DNA from: Pseudomonadota bacterium
Lineage (GTDB): Bacteria; Pseudomonadota; Gammaproteobacteria; Burkholderiales; Burkholderiaceae_C
Direction: 5' to 3'
Assembly: GCA_963204815.1 (NCBI GenBank)
Contig: CAUJHQ010000029.1
Location: 62,001 to 126,000 of the forward strand
DNA length: 64,000 nt
Position numbers and translations under genes: made by a program. The notes under the pieces are model-generated. The model was given only the letters and a program-made list of their open reading frames with translations, was not told the DNA's origin and ran no database searches. How positions within the stretch are numbered: position 1 is the first letter of the stretch; each line of letters opens with the position of its first letter. Shown in pieces: positions 45,708 through 55,410 of the stretch.

Positions 45708-47209
45708 ACCTGCCCCCCGTCGTTCGCCAGCGACTGCACGGCGCTGGCGAACACCTCGGCGCGGTGGCCGTAGTTGCGGAACATGTCCAGGCTGGCGCAG
45801 GCCGGGCTCAGCAGCACGGCGTCGCCCGGCTGCGCCTGCTCGAAGCACCACGCGACGGCGGCTTCCAGCGTGTCGTGGCGCGCCAGCGCCACGCCGCCGA
45901 GCACGGCCTCGATGGCGGCGGCATCGCGGCCGATCGTGGCGACGGCGCGCGCGTGGCGCTGCACCGGCATCGCGAGCGGGCCGAAGTCCTGCCCCTTGCC
46001 GTCGCCGCCGAGGATGACCACCAGCTTGGCCGGCGCCTTGTCGGCGCCCAGCCCTTCGAGCGCGGCCACGGTGGCGCCGACGTTGGTGCCCTTGCTGTCG
46101 TCGAAGGCCTCGACGGCACCGACGTTGCCGATCCACTGCACGCGGTGCGGCTCGCCGGTGTATTCGCGCAGGCCGTGCAGCATCGGCGCCAGCGGGCAGC
46201 CGATGGCGGTGGCCAGCGCCAGCGCGGCCAGCGCGTTGGCGGCGTTGTGGCGGCCGCGCACGCGCAGCGCGTCGGCCGGCATCAGGCGCTGCAGGTGGAT
46301 CTCTTCTTCCTCGTCCTTCTTGCGCTTGACGGTCTCGTCGGCGGGCAGCGCGCGCACCAGCCAGGCCATGCCGTTCTCGACGACGAGGCCGAAGTCGCCC
46401 GGGCGGCGCGGCGCGTCGAGGCCGAAGCGCAGGACCTCGCGCTCGACCGGCTTCGCCCTGCCCTTGCCGGGAACCGGCGCCGGCACCATCGCCTCGACGA
46501 GCGGGTCGTCACGGTTGACGACCATGACCGCACGCTCGCCGAAGATGCGCACCTTCGCCGCCGCGTAGGCCGCCATCGAGCCGTGCCAGTCGAGGTGGTC
46601 CTGCGTCACGTTGAGCACCGTCGCGGCGTCGGGCTCGAAGCCAGCGACGCCGTCGAGCTGGAAGCTGGACAGTTCCAGCACCCACACCTGCGGCAGGCCG
46701 GCCTCGGCGTCGTCCAGGCGCGCCATCAGCGTGTCCAGCATCGTCGGGCCGATGTTGCCGGCCACCGCCACGCTGCGGCCGGCGCGCTCGACGAGCAGGC
46801 CGGTCATCGCGGTGGTCGTCGTCTTGCCGTTGGTGCCGGTGATGGCCAGCAGCTTCGGTGCGTAGTCGCGTTCGCCGCGCAGGTGCGCGAGCGCCTGCAA
46901 GAAGAGGTCGAGCTCGCCCTGCACCGGCTTGCCGTCGAAGCGCGCCGCCTGCAGCACCGGGGCGATGCGGGCGTCGTGCGGCGCCAGGCCGGGGCTCTTC
47001 AGCAGGCGGTCGACGCCGTCCATGTGGGCGTTCGTGAGCGCGCCGCCGAAGAGCTGCGCCTCGGGGCATTCGGCGCGCAGCGCGGCAGCGCCGGGCGGGG
47101 CCTCGCGCGAGTCCCACACGCGCACGGCCATGCCCTGCCGCGTGCACCAGCGCGCCATCGCGAGGCCGCTGTCGCCCAGGCCGAGGATGAGGACGGTGTG
47201 TTGGCTCAT
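45704..47209 (-). CDS. murD: UDP-N-acetylmuramoyl-L-alanine--D-glutamate ligase
   Basis: A 501-residue Mur ligase that adds D-Glu. The N-terminal [16 protein letters not shown], the P-loop [13 protein letters not shown] and the block [13 protein letters not shown] are diagnostic. It is longer than E. coli MurD (438). The extra length includes an acidic/Lys-rich insertion ([16 protein letters not shown]) near residue 300. It starts 7 bases after mraY. Confidence 0.96.
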   Translation of the reverse strand: MSQHTVLILGLGDSGLAMARWCTRQGMAVRVWDSREAPPGAAALRAECPEAQLFGGALTNAHMDGVDRLLKSPGLAPHDARIAPVLQAARFDGKPVQGELDLFLQALAHLRGERDYAPKLLAITGTNGKTTTTAMTGLLVERAGRSVAVAGNIGPTMLDTLMARLDDAEAGLPQVWVLELSSFQLDGVAGFEPDAATVLNVTQDHLDWHGSMAAYAAAKVRIFGERAVMVVNRDDPLVEAMVPAPVPGKGRAKPVEREVLRFGLDAPRRPGDFGLVVENGMAWLVRALPADETVKRKKDEEEEIHLQRLMPADALRVRGRHNAANALAALALATAIGCPLAPMLHGLREYTGEPHRVQWIGNVGAVEAFDDSKGTNVGATVAALEGLGADKAPAKLVVILGGDGKGQDFGPLAMPVQRHARAVATIGRDAAAIEAVLGGVALARHDTLEAAVAWCFEQAQPGDAVLLSPACASLDMFRNYGHRAEVFASAVQSLANDGGQV

Positions 47210-47216
47210 CGTGCGC

Positions 47217-48398
47217 TCACCGCAGCTTCAGGCTCGCCAGGCCCACCAGGCACAGCAGCATCGTGATGATCCAGAAGCGCACCACCACCTGCGTCTCGGT
47301 CCAGCCCTTCTTCTCGAAGTGGTGGTGCAGCGGTGCCATCAGGAAGATGCGCCGGCCTTCGCCGTAGCGGCGCTTGGTGTACTTGAACCAGCTCACCTGC
47401 AGCATCACCGACAGCGCTTCGGCGACGAAGATGCCGCCCATGATGCCGAGCACGATCTCCTGCCGCGTGATGACGGCGATGGTGCCGAGCGCGCCGCCGA
47501 GCGACAGCGCGCCGACGTCGCCCATGAACACCTGCGCCGGGTTGGCGTTGAACCACAGGAAGGCGAGCCCCGCGCCGGCCAGCGCGGCGCAGAAGATCAG
47601 CAGTTCGCCGGCGCCCGGGATGTGCGGGAACAGCAGGTAGCGCGAGTAGTCGGCGCGGCCGACGATGTACGCGAAGATGCCGAGCGCCGAGCCCACCATC
47701 ACCACCGGCATGATCGCCAGGCCGTCGAGGCCGTCGGTGAAGTTCACCGCGTTGCTGGAGCCGACGATGACGAACCAGCTCAGCGCGATGAAGCCGAAGA
47801 CGCCGAGCGGGTAGCTCACGGTCTTGAAGAACGGCACCATCAGGTCGGCCTTGGGCGGCAGGTCGTTGGAAAAACCGCTGGTCACCCAGCGCAGGAACAG
47901 CTCCAGCACGCGCAGGTTGGAGGTCTCCGAGACGCTGAACGCCAGGTACAGCGCGGCGACGAGGCCGATCAGCGTCTGCCAGAAGAACTTCTCGCGCGAG
48001 CGCATGCCTTCGGGGTCCTTCTTGACGACCTTGCGCCAGTCGTCGACCCAGCCGATCGCGCCGAAGCCGAAGGTCACGACCATCACGATCCAGACGAAAC
48101 GGTTGCTCCAGTCGAACCACAGCAGCGTGGACACGCCGATGCCGATCAGCACCAGCACGCCGCCCATCGTCGGTGTGCCGCGCTTGCCCAGGTGCGCCTG
48201 CACGCCGTACTCGCGGATCGGCTGCCCGATCTTCATCTCGGTGAGGCGGCGGATGACCCAGGGGCCGAAGATCAGGCCGATCAGCAACGCCGTCATCGCC
48301 GCCATCACGGCGCGGAACGTCAGGTACTGGAAGACGCGCAGGAAGCCCAGCGCGTCGGGGTAGTTCGCGGCCAGCAGCTGCGACAGCGAGAGCAGCAT
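47217..48398 (-). CDS. mraY: MraY translocase (lipid I synthesis)
   Basis: A 393-residue membrane enzyme that transfers phospho-MurNAc-pentapeptide to undecaprenyl phosphate. About ten membrane segments are visible, with the conserved [22 protein letters not shown] and the His motif [12 protein letters not shown]. The ATG overlaps the murEF stop (TGATG). Confidence 0.97.
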   Translation of the reverse strand: MLLSLSQLLAANYPDALGFLRVFQYLTFRAVMAAMTALLIGLIFGPWVIRRLTEMKIGQPIREYGVQAHLGKRGTPTMGGVLVLIGIGVSTLLWFDWSNRFVWIVMVVTFGFGAIGWVDDWRKVVKKDPEGMRSREKFFWQTLIGLVAALYLAFSVSETSNLRVLELFLRWVTSGFSNDLPPKADLMVPFFKTVSYPLGVFGFIALSWFVIVGSSNAVNFTDGLDGLAIMPVVMVGSALGIFAYIVGRADYSRYLLFPHIPGAGELLIFCAALAGAGLAFLWFNANPAQVFMGDVGALSLGGALGTIAVITRQEIVLGIMGGIFVAEALSVMLQVSWFKYTKRRYGEGRRIFLMAPLHHHFEKKGWTETQVVVRFWIITMLLCLVGLASLKLR

Positions 48399-51238
48399 CA
48401 GGCTTGCCCTTCCTTCAATGCCTTGACGACGCGTTCCATCGCCATGAAGCGGGAGCCCTTGACCAGCACCGACGCGGCGGCCGGCCCTTCGTGCAGTGCG
48501 GCGACGAGCGCCGGCACGTCGGCGAAGTGGCGCGCCGGCTGCGCGTGCACGCTCATCGCGCCGGCGGCCCACACGGTGTCGATGCCGCGGCGGCGCGCGT
48601 AGGCGCCGACCTCGGCGTGGAACTCGGGGCCGCGTTCGCCGACCTCGCCCATGTCGCCCAGCATCAGCCAGCGCGGGCCGGGCAGCGCGGCCAGCACGTC
48701 GATGGCGGCGATCACGGAGTCGGGGTTGGCGTTGTAGGTGTCGTCGACCAGCGTGACGCTGCGGCCGCCGATCGCCAGCACCTGCGCCTGCGAGCGGCCG
48801 GCCACCGGGCGGAAATCGGCCAGCCCGCGCGCGATGGCTTCCGGCGCCACGCCGGCGGCCAGCGCGCAGGCGGTGGCGGCGAGCGCGTTCTTCACGTTGT
48901 GCAGGCCGGCGATGTGCAGCGCGGTCGTGAACGGCCCGGCCGGCGTGCGCGCCTGCAGCGCCCAGCCGTCGCCGTGCCAGTGCGCCACCGCGGTGACGTC
49001 GGCCGCGCCTTCGAGCGCGAAGCTCAGCACGCGGCGCGTGCCGGCGAGCTCGCGCCAGAGCGCCGAGTAGGTGTCGTCGGCCGGGAACACGGCGGTGCCG
49101 TCGGCCGGCAGGGCCTGGATCGCGGCGCCGTTCTCGCGCGCCACCGCTTCCACGCTGGCCATGAACTCCTGGTGCTCGCGCTGCGCGTTGTTGACGAGCG
49201 CGATCGTCGGCCGCGCGATGGCGGCCAGTTCGCCGATCTCGCCCGGGTGGTTCATGCCGAGTTCGACGACGCCGGCGCGGTGTTCGGCGCGCAGGCGCAG
49301 CAGCGTCAGCGGCACGCCGATGTGGTTGTTCAGGTTGCCGCGCGTCGAGAACGCGGCGTCTCCGTGGGCGGCGCGCAGGATCGCGGCGACCATCTGCGTC
49401 ACCGTGGTCTTGCCGTTGCTGCCGGTGACGGCGACGAGCGGCAGCGCGAAGCGTGCGCGCCACGCCGCGGCCAGCTTCTGCAGCGCGGCCAGCGTGTCGG
49501 GCACTTGCAGGCCGGGCACGCCGGCGCCGAGGCCACGCTCCGCGATCGCGGCGACCGCGCCGGCGCCGATGGCCTGGGCGAGGAAGTCGTGGGCATCGAA
49601 ACGCTCGCCGCGCAGCGCGACGAAGAGATCACCCGCGGCCAACGAGCGCGTGTCGGTGGCGACGCGCTCGAAGGCGATCGCACCGTCGCCGACGACCGTG
49701 GCGCCGGGCAGCAGCGCGGCGGCCTCGCGCAGCGTGAGCATCGTCATGCGCGCCCCCCCGTGCCGGCGCGCCAGCGCGGCGCGCGCCTCGGCCTCGTCGA
49801 GGAAGGGTCGCTTCTCGCCGCGCACCTCCTGGTAGTCCTCGTGGCCCTTGCCGGCGAGCACGACGACGTCGCCGTCGCTGGCTTCGGCGACGGCCGCGGC
49901 GATGGCTTCGCGGCGGTCCTCGATGACGGCGATCTCGTCGTGGCCGGTGACGCCGGCGAGGATCTGCGCCAGGATGGCGGCAGGCGCCTCGTCGCGCGGG
50001 TTGTCGCTGGTGAGCACCACGCGGTCGGCCAGGCGGGCCGCGATGGCGCCCATCAGCGGGCGCTTCGTGGCGTCGCGGTTGCCGCCGCAGCCGAACACGC
50101 ACCACAGGCGGCCGCCGCGCGCGGTGGCCAGCGGGCGCAGCGCGAGCAGCACCTTCTCCAGCGCGTCGGGCGTATGGGCGTAGTCGACGACGACTTCCAG
50201 CCGCGCGTCGCCCACGCGCTGCAGGCGGCCGGGCACCGGCGTCAGCTGCGGCACCACCGCCGCCGCCTCGGCCAGCGGCACGCCGAGCGCGCGCAGGCCG
50301 CCCAGCACGACGATCAGGTTGGACACGTTGTAGTCGCCGATCAGCGTGCTGCGCACCTCGACGGCAGCGTCGCCTTCCTGCAGCGTGAAGGCGAGGCCAC
50401 CGTCGACATAGCGTGGGTTCCAGGCCGACAGGCGCGCCGCGCCCCGCGCGGAGACGGTCCAGACGTCCAGACCGGGAAGCTCGGTGGCCAGGCGCGCGCC
50501 GGCGTCGTCGTCGATGTTGATCGCGGCCGCCTTCAGCCCCGGCCACGCGAAGAGGCCGCGCTTGGCGGCCCAGTACGCGTCCATCGTGCCGTGGAAGTCG
50601 AGGTGGTCGCGCGTGAAGTTGGTGAAGAGCGCGACGTCGATCTGCGTGCCGGCGAGCCGCTGCTCGACGACGCCGATCGACGAAGCTTCCAGCGCGCAGG
50701 CGGCGAAGCCCTGGTCGGCGAAGCGGCGGAAGGCGGCGTGCAGCGTCACCGGGTCGGGCGTGGTGAGGCCGGTGTGCACGACCTCGCCGGGCGCCGCCGC
50801 GGCCCGCGGCGGTTCGCCGATCCCGAGGGTGCCGATCACGCCGCAGCGCCGGCCCAGCGCCGTCAGCGCCTGCGCCGTCCACCACGCGGTGCTCGTCTTG
50901 CCGTTGGTGCCGGTGCTGGCCACCACCTGCAGCGCGGCGCTCGGCCGTTCGTAGTACGCGTCGGCGATGCCGCCGGTGGCGGCCTTCAGGCCGGGCAGCG
51001 TGGCGACGCGCGCGTCGTCGTAGCCGAAGGCCTCGATGCCGGCGTCTTCCACCAGCACCGTCGCGGCACCGGCGGCCAGCGCCTGCGGCACGAAGCGGCG
51101 CCCGTCGGTGGCATAGCCCGGCCAGGCGATGAAGGCGTCGCCCGGCTGCACCTGGCGGCTGTCGGTGCGCAGCGTGCCGCGCACCCATTCCTTCAGCCAG
51201 CGGGCCGCCGCCTCGGGGGACTTCAGGCGCGTCAGCAT
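48398..51238 (-). CDS. murE-murF: Fused MurE-MurF ligase
   Basis: A 946-residue single frame. Residues 1 to about 495 are MurE: P-loop [10 protein letters not shown] near 106, [13 protein letters not shown], and the DNPR motif in SDNPRDEAP, which indicates meso-diaminopimelate as substrate. Residues about 498-946 are MurF: P-loop [34 protein letters not shown]. The junction reads [14 protein letters not shown], with Met498 as the likely ancestral murF start. The ATG at 51238 has GGAGGA 8-12 bases upstream. The fused enzyme would perform two successive steps (addition of mDAP, then D-Ala-D-Ala). The same fusion is known in some Burkholderiales. Confidence 0.96.
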   Translation of the reverse strand: MLTRLKSPEAAARWLKEWVRGTLRTDSRQVQPGDAFIAWPGYATDGRRFVPQALAAGAATVLVEDAGIEAFGYDDARVATLPGLKAATGGIADAYYERPSAALQVVASTGTNGKTSTAWWTAQALTALGRRCGVIGTLGIGEPPRAAAAPGEVVHTGLTTPDPVTLHAAFRRFADQGFAACALEASSIGVVEQRLAGTQIDVALFTNFTRDHLDFHGTMDAYWAAKRGLFAWPGLKAAAINIDDDAGARLATELPGLDVWTVSARGAARLSAWNPRYVDGGLAFTLQEGDAAVEVRSTLIGDYNVSNLIVVLGGLRALGVPLAEAAAVVPQLTPVPGRLQRVGDARLEVVVDYAHTPDALEKVLLALRPLATARGGRLWCVFGCGGNRDATKRPLMGAIAARLADRVVLTSDNPRDEAPAAILAQILAGVTGHDEIAVIEDRREAIAAAVAEASDGDVVVLAGKGHEDYQEVRGEKRPFLDEAEARAALARRHGGARMTMLTLREAAALLPGATVVGDGAIAFERVATDTRSLAAGDLFVALRGERFDAHDFLAQAIGAGAVAAIAERGLGAGVPGLQVPDTLAALQKLAAAWRARFALPLVAVTGSNGKTTVTQMVAAILRAAHGDAAFSTRGNLNNHIGVPLTLLRLRAEHRAGVVELGMNHPGEIGELAAIARPTIALVNNAQREHQEFMASVEAVARENGAAIQALPADGTAVFPADDTYSALWRELAGTRRVLSFALEGAADVTAVAHWHGDGWALQARTPAGPFTTALHIAGLHNVKNALAATACALAAGVAPEAIARGLADFRPVAGRSQAQVLAIGGRSVTLVDDTYNANPDSVIAAIDVLAALPGPRWLMLGDMGEVGERGPEFHAEVGAYARRRGIDTVWAAGAMSVHAQPARHFADVPALVAALHEGPAAASVLVKGSRFMAMERVVKALKEGQA

Positions 51239-51253
51239 CGGCGCGTCCTCCGC

Positions 51254-51325
51254 CGGGCCGCCCCAAGGAGGACGCACGCCCCCTCGGGGGGCAGCGAAGC
51301 GGCAGAGCCGTGAGCGTGGGGGCTC
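51254..51325 (+). repeat. Dispersed GC-rich repeat between murEF and ftsI
   Basis: The same blocks as in the 44391-44452 copy (GGGCCGCCCCAAG, CCCCCTCGGGGGGC, GGGGGCT) but in the opposite orientation relative to the operon. It occupies the 88-base gap between the ftsI stop and the murE start. Confidence 0.6.
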
Positions 51326-51326
51326 A

Positions 51327-53105
51327 TCAGAAGCTCTCCTGTTCCGCGACCACAGGCTTGGAGAGGATCTGCGGCTTGACCTCGATGTCCGGCGGCACCC
51401 CCATCATGCGCAGCGAGTTCTGCACCACCTGGCTGAACACCGGCGCGGCGACGTCGCCGCCGAAGAACACGCCCTTGCTGGGCTCGTCGACCATGACGGC
51501 GACGATGATGCGCGGGTGACTCACCGGCGCCAGGCCGACGAACCACGCGCGGTACTTGTTGGTGACGTACTGGCGCGTCTTCTCGTCCTGCTTGCGCGCG
51601 GTGCCGGTCTTGCCGCCGACCGAATAGCCGATGGCCTGCGCCTTCGGCGCCGTGCCGCCGGAGGCGGTGGCCAGCTGCAGCATCTGGCGCACGGCCTGCG
51701 CGGTCTCGGGCTTCATCACGCGCGCGCCGGCGACCGGGCCTTCCTGCTTGAGGATGCTGACGGGGATGACCTCGCCGTCGCGCGCGAAGACGGTGTAGGC
51801 GCGCGCCAGCTGCAGCAGGCTGGCCGACAGGCCGTAGCCGTAGCTCATGGTCGCCTGCTCGATCGGGCGCCAGGTCTTGTACGGCCGCAGCCGGCCGGTG
51901 ACGGCGCCGGGGAAGTCGATCTGCGGCTTCTGCCCGAGGCCGACCTGCGTGAACAGCTCCCACATCTCGCGCGGCTGCATCTGCATCGCCATCTTGACGG
52001 TGCCGACGTTGCTGGACTTCTGGATCACCTCGGCCACCGTCAGCACGCCGTGCGGGTGCGAGTCGGTGATGGTGGAGCCGGTGATCGTGATGCGGCCGGG
52101 CGCGGTGTCGATCGGCGTGCGCGGCGTGACGCGGCCGGTGTCCAGCGCGAGCGCGGCGGTGAAGGGCTTCATCGTCGAGCCGGGCTCGAAGACGTCGGTC
52201 AGCGCGCGGTTGCGGCGGCGCTCGTCCTTCTGGCTGAGGCGTTCGCCGCCGGGGCTGAAGCTCGGGTAGTTGGCCAGCGCCAGCACCTCGCCGGTCTGGG
52301 CGTCGAGCACGACGACGCTGCCGCCCTTCGCGTTGTGCTCGTTCACCGCATCGCGCAGGCGCTGGTAGGCGAAGAACTGCACCTTCGAGTCGATGGCGAG
52401 CTGGATGTCGTCGCCGTTGACGGCGTCGGTCTGGTCGGCGAGTTCCTCAACGACGCGGCCCAGGCGGTCCTTGGCGACGAAACGCAGGCCGTCGCGGCCC
52501 TGCAGCTGGTTCTGGAAGCGCAGCTCGATGCCCTCGAGGCCCTGGTCCTCGATGTTGGTGAAGCCGACGACGTGCGCGGCCGCCTCGCCTTCGGGGTAGC
52601 GGCGCTTGTACTCGCGCACCTGGTGCACGCCCTTGACGCCCAGCGCCTTGACCTGTTCCCACACCGATTCGTCGACCTGGCGGCGCAGCCAGGCGAAGTT
52701 CGGGTTGCCTTCGAGCCTGGCGTCGAGTTCGGCCGTGCTCATGCCGAGCAGGCGCGCGAGCGCGCGGCGCTGCGTCGGGTCGGCCTGGAAGTCCTTCGGC
52801 AGCGCCCACACCGACGGCGTCGGCACCGAGGTGGCGAGCACGAGCCCATTGCGGTCGAGGATGCGGCCGCGGCTGGCCGGCAGCTCGAGCTGGTGCGCGA
52901 AGCGCTTCTCGCCCTGCTTCTGGTAGAAGTCGCTGCCGATGACCTGGATCCACACCGCGCGGCCGAGCAGCACCGCGAACGCCAGGCCCACCAGCGCCAC
53001 CGCGAAGCGCGACCGCCAGGGCGGCGTCTTGCTCGCCAGCAGCGGGCTCGACGCGTAGTTCACGCTGCGCACGCTGGCGCGGGCAGGGCGCGCGTTGCGG
53101 CTCAT
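51327..53105 (-). CDS. ftsI: Septal transpeptidase FtsI (PBP3)
   Basis: A 592-residue class B penicillin-binding protein that cross-links septal peptidoglycan. One N-terminal membrane segment (about residues 34-54) is followed by the dimerisation domain (SRGRILDRNGLVLATS). The transpeptidase motifs are STMKPF (active Ser), SSNVG and KTGTARK. Its ATG overlaps the ftsL stop (ATGA). Confidence 0.97.
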   Translation of the reverse strand: MSRNARPARASVRSVNYASSPLLASKTPPWRSRFAVALVGLAFAVLLGRAVWIQVIGSDFYQKQGEKRFAHQLELPASRGRILDRNGLVLATSVPTPSVWALPKDFQADPTQRRALARLLGMSTAELDARLEGNPNFAWLRRQVDESVWEQVKALGVKGVHQVREYKRRYPEGEAAAHVVGFTNIEDQGLEGIELRFQNQLQGRDGLRFVAKDRLGRVVEELADQTDAVNGDDIQLAIDSKVQFFAYQRLRDAVNEHNAKGGSVVVLDAQTGEVLALANYPSFSPGGERLSQKDERRRNRALTDVFEPGSTMKPFTAALALDTGRVTPRTPIDTAPGRITITGSTITDSHPHGVLTVAEVIQKSSNVGTVKMAMQMQPREMWELFTQVGLGQKPQIDFPGAVTGRLRPYKTWRPIEQATMSYGYGLSASLLQLARAYTVFARDGEVIPVSILKQEGPVAGARVMKPETAQAVRQMLQLATASGGTAPKAQAIGYSVGGKTGTARKQDEKTRQYVTNKYRAWFVGLAPVSHPRIIVAVMVDEPSKGVFFGGDVAAPVFSQVVQNSLRMMGVPPDIEVKPQILSKPVVAEQESF

Positions 53106-53401
53106 CGCGCCACCCCGGAAGCAACGGCGGTGGCGGCGGCCGGGTCGGCCACGTACTGCGTGACGGCCGGCGTGGCGGTGCGCATCTGCAGCTTCTCGCG
53201 CGCGACCTTCTCCACCCGCAGGTGGGTGGCCTGCGCCTGGCGCTCGGCGTCCAGGCGCTTGAATTCGATGTCAAGCTGGTTGCGCTCGGTCTTCGCGCGG
53301 TCGAGCGCCGCGAAGAGGCGCCGCCCTTCGTAGCTGGTGTTGACGAGCAGCATCGCGCTGCCGATCAGCGCCGCCAGCAGCAGCAGGTTCAGCTTGATCA
53401 T
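53102..53401 (-). CDS. ftsL: Cell division protein FtsL
   Basis: A 99-residue bitopic protein: a membrane segment at residues 3-20, then a coiled coil to about residue 70 ([20 protein letters not shown]). It forms the FtsQ-FtsB-FtsL complex. The ATG overlaps the rsmH stop (ATGA) and lies directly behind a dispersed GC-rich repeat that supplies its GGGGGCT ribosome-binding region. Confidence 0.92.
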   Translation of the reverse strand: MIKLNLLLLAALIGSAMLLVNTSYEGRRLFAALDRAKTERNQLDIEFKRLDAERQAQATHLRVEKVAREKLQMRTATPAVTQYVADPAAATAVASGVAR

Positions 53402-54405
53402 CGAGCCCCCTGGGCGCCTGCGGCACCCGCCCCCCGAGGGGGACGACCCGACTCGAGACGGCTCGTCGCCGGGTCCGCCGGAACCTCCGTGCGCTCGGCC
53501 ACGCGCATCACCGCCGAGCGCGCGCGCGGGTTGGCACGCACCTCGTCGTCCGATGGCTTCACGCGCGCGACGGCGTGCAGCTTCAGCGGCTTCGGCGGCG
53601 CGAAGAGCGCGCGCCGGTCGGGCACGTCCCGGCTCTCGCGCGCGATGAAGTTCTTGACGATGCGGTCTTCCAGCGAATGGAAGCTGATGACGACGAGCCG
53701 CCCCGCCGGCGCCAGCAGTTCGAGCGCGGCGTTCAGCCCCTGTTCGAGCGCCTCAAGCTCGGCGTTGACGAAAATCCGAAGAGCTTGAAATGTGCGCGTT
53801 GCAGGGTCCTGGCCCGGCTCGCGGGTTTTGACTGCACGAGCCACGAGTGCGGATAGTTCCCCGGTGGTTCGAAGAGGACTCCCGCCTTGCCGGCGAGCAA
53901 CAACCGCCTTTGCAATCGGTACAGCAAACCGTTCTTCCCCATAGTCGCGGATCACCTGTGCAAGAAGGCGCTCGTCGGCGCGGGCCAGGAAGTCCGCGGC
54001 GGTCTCGCCGCGGGTCGTGTCCATGCGCATGTCCAGCGGCGCATCGAATCGGAAGCTGAAGCCGCGCTGCGGGTCGTCGATCTGCGGCGAGCTAACACCC
54101 AGATCGAGCAGCACGCCGTCGACCTGGGTGATGCCGAGCGCGTTCAGTTCTTCGCGCATGGCGGCGAAGCTGGCGTGACGGATCGCGAAGCGCGCGTCGT
54201 CGATCTGCTGCGCGGCGGCGATGGCGGCGGGATCCTTGTCGAAGGCGATCAGGCGGCCCTCGGCCGCGAGCCGCGCGAGCACCGCGCGCGAGTGGCCGCC
54301 ACGGCCGAAGGTGCCGTCGACGTAGACGCCTTGCGGGCGCGCGACGAGCGCGTCGACCGCCTCGGCGAGCAGCACCGTGGTGTGCACGAGCGCCTGGCCG
54401 CTCAT
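53398..54405 (-). CDS. rsmH: 16S rRNA m4C1402 methyltransferase RsmH
   Basis: A 335-residue SAM-dependent methyltransferase. The N-terminal [13 protein letters not shown] motif [28 protein letters not shown] and the C-terminal [13 protein letters not shown] are diagnostic. The last residues ([16 protein letters not shown]) are encoded by a dispersed GC-rich repeat and extend beyond the usual end. A stretch at about 53771-53950, coding for the conserved segment RDYGEERF to ALRIFV, uses AT-ended codons unlike the rest. It is coupled to mraZ by an ATGA overlap. Confidence 0.96.
   Translation of the reverse strand: MSGQALVHTTVLLAEAVDALVARPQGVYVDGTFGRGGHSRAVLARLAAEGRLIAFDKDPAAIAAAQQIDDARFAIRHASFAAMREELNALGITQVDGVLLDLGVSSPQIDDPQRGFSFRFDAPLDMRMDTTRGETAADFLARADERLLAQVIRDYGEERFAVPIAKAVVARRQGGSPLRTTGELSALVARAVKTREPGQDPATRTFQALRIFVNAELEALEQGLNAALELLAPAGRLVVISFHSLEDRIVKNFIARESRDVPDRRALFAPPKPLKLHAVARVKPSDDEVRANPRARSAVMRVAERTEVPADPATSRLESGRPPRGAGAAGAQGAR
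53402..53443 (-). repeat. Dispersed GC-rich repeat at the rsmH-ftsL junction
   Basis: A partial third copy. Minus strand: CCCCCTCGGGGGGC, then CCCAGGGGGCT, then the ftsL ATG 2 bases later. It is translated as the C-terminal tail of RsmH and supplies the ribosome-binding region of ftsL. Confidence 0.55.
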
Positions 54406-54836
54406 CCCCGCACCCGGTTCTGCAGCGATTCGGGGGCGCCGCTGGCGATGGTCATCGCCTCGGTCGCCTCGTAGCGGGCCTTGTCCCACAATTCGAGCCG
54501 GTCCCCCACGCCCATGAAGATCACGTCGCGCTCCAGGCCCGCCCAGTCCCGCAGTTCGGGCGGCACGAGCACGCGCGACGCGCTGTCGATCTCCACTTCG
54601 GTGGCGCTGCCCAGGTACAGGCGGCGCCAGCCGTCGTCCTTCGCCGTCAGCTGCATCAGCTGGGCCTCGAAGGCATCCCAGATCGGACGCGGGTACACGG
54701 TCAGGCAGCGCGCGGGGTCCTTCGCGATCATCAGGCGGCCGTCGACCGACGCCATGAGCAGGTCGCGCCAACGCGAAGGCACGCTGATGCGCCCCTTTGC
54801 GTCCAGCGTGAGCACCGGCCCACCGCGAAATGCCAC
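54402..54836 (-). CDS. mraZ: Transcriptional regulator MraZ
   Basis: A 144-residue protein with two AbrB-like halves: [19 protein letters not shown] at the N-terminus and the second DxxxR block [19 protein letters not shown]. MraZ represses its own dcw operon. An ATG at 54896 would give 164 residues, but it lies inside the operator-like array, and relatives begin just before [14 protein letters not shown]. The GTG at 54836 is therefore preferred, with the GTG at 54845 also possible. The ribosome site is weak. Confidence 0.9.
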   Translation of the reverse strand: MAFRGGPVLTLDAKGRISVPSRWRDLLMASVDGRLMIAKDPARCLTVYPRPIWDAFEAQLMQLTAKDDGWRRLYLGSATEVEIDSASRVLVPPELRDWAGLERDVIFMGVGDRLELWDKARYEATEAMTIASGAPESLQNRVRG

Positions 54837-54896
54837 CAAAGCCACCAGACTGCCCTTTGCCCCACGATTTGCCACCAATGTACCCCGTTTTCCCAC
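54832..54896 (-). promoter_or_regulatory. Probable MraZ operator (10-bp periodic GTGG/GGGG repeats)
   Basis: On the minus strand, G-tracts recur every 9-11 bases: GTGGG 54896, GGGGT 54886, GTGGC 54875, GTGGG 54865, GGGCA 54855, GTGGC 54845, GTGGC 54836. In E. coli, MraZ binds TGGGN repeats separated by 5-base spacers, which is the same 10-bp period. The array overlaps the proposed GTG start, so its downstream end may be coding. Confidence 0.65.
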
Positions 54897-54978
54897 CGGC
54901 GGTCAACGGCGCTTTGTGCCAAAAAATTCAGGCGCATCAAGGACTTAGGCGCGATTCTGGAAGCGTCTCGCCACCCAA

Positions 54979-55001
54979 AAGTCCTTGTGAAATAAGGACT
55001 T
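54979..55001. repeat. Inverted repeat upstream of the dcw cluster
   Basis: AAGTCCTT-N7-AAGGACTT, a perfect 8-bp inverted repeat in an AT-richer stretch. A third half-site AAGGACTT lies at 54939-54946. It sits between mraZ and the divergent membrane-protein gene and could be an operator; TTTT follows on the minus strand, so a weak hairpin terminator is the alternative. Confidence 0.45.
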
Positions 55002-55068
55002 GAGCAATGCTTGTGAAGTGCTTTGTGAGAATGCGGCCGTTTCGCACCCTCTCCCACCTCCGCGCACG

Positions 55069-55410
55069 ATGAACCACTCGAACGACCCGCTCTGGCGCCT
55101 GCGCCATGCGCTGGCCGGCGTTTCGCTGGCCTTGCTGCTGTCGGTGCCGGCGGCGGCGCTGCTGGGGCGCTGGGCGGGCGACCTCTTCGGGGACACCTAC
55201 GCGGTGCGCGCCGGTGTCTACGGCGCGCTGCTGCTCTACGTGGTGGTGGGCGCCGTCGTGCTCTTCGCCAAGGTGGCGCGGCACGAGACGCGCGCGCTCT
55301 CGCCGGGGCGGCTGGCGCTCTGGTTCGCGAGCCTGTGGTTGTGGCCGGCCTTGCTGGCCGTGGGGCGCGGCGGCACGCCGCCGCCGGCGGGGCCTACTGG
55401 CTCTGCTTGA
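55069..55410 (+). CDS. Hypothetical membrane protein
   Basis: A 113-residue protein with three hydrophobic segments (about residues 14-35, 43-66 and 78-96). No family was recognised. It is divergent from mraZ; its 3' end overlaps the end of the carbonic anhydrase gene on the other strand by 17 bases. An in-frame ATG at 55000 exists, but the shorter start at 55069 begins close to the first hydrophobic segment. Confidence 0.6.
   Translation: MNHSNDPLWRLRHALAGVSLALLLSVPAAALLGRWAGDLFGDTYAVRAGVYGALLLYVVVGAVVLFAKVARHETRALSPGRLALWFASLWLWPALLAVGRGGTPPPAGPTGSA

Noticed and set aside
48404-51313. A 969-residue open frame antisense to murE-murF
   Set aside because: Shadow frame of a conserved essential gene; no motif recognised.
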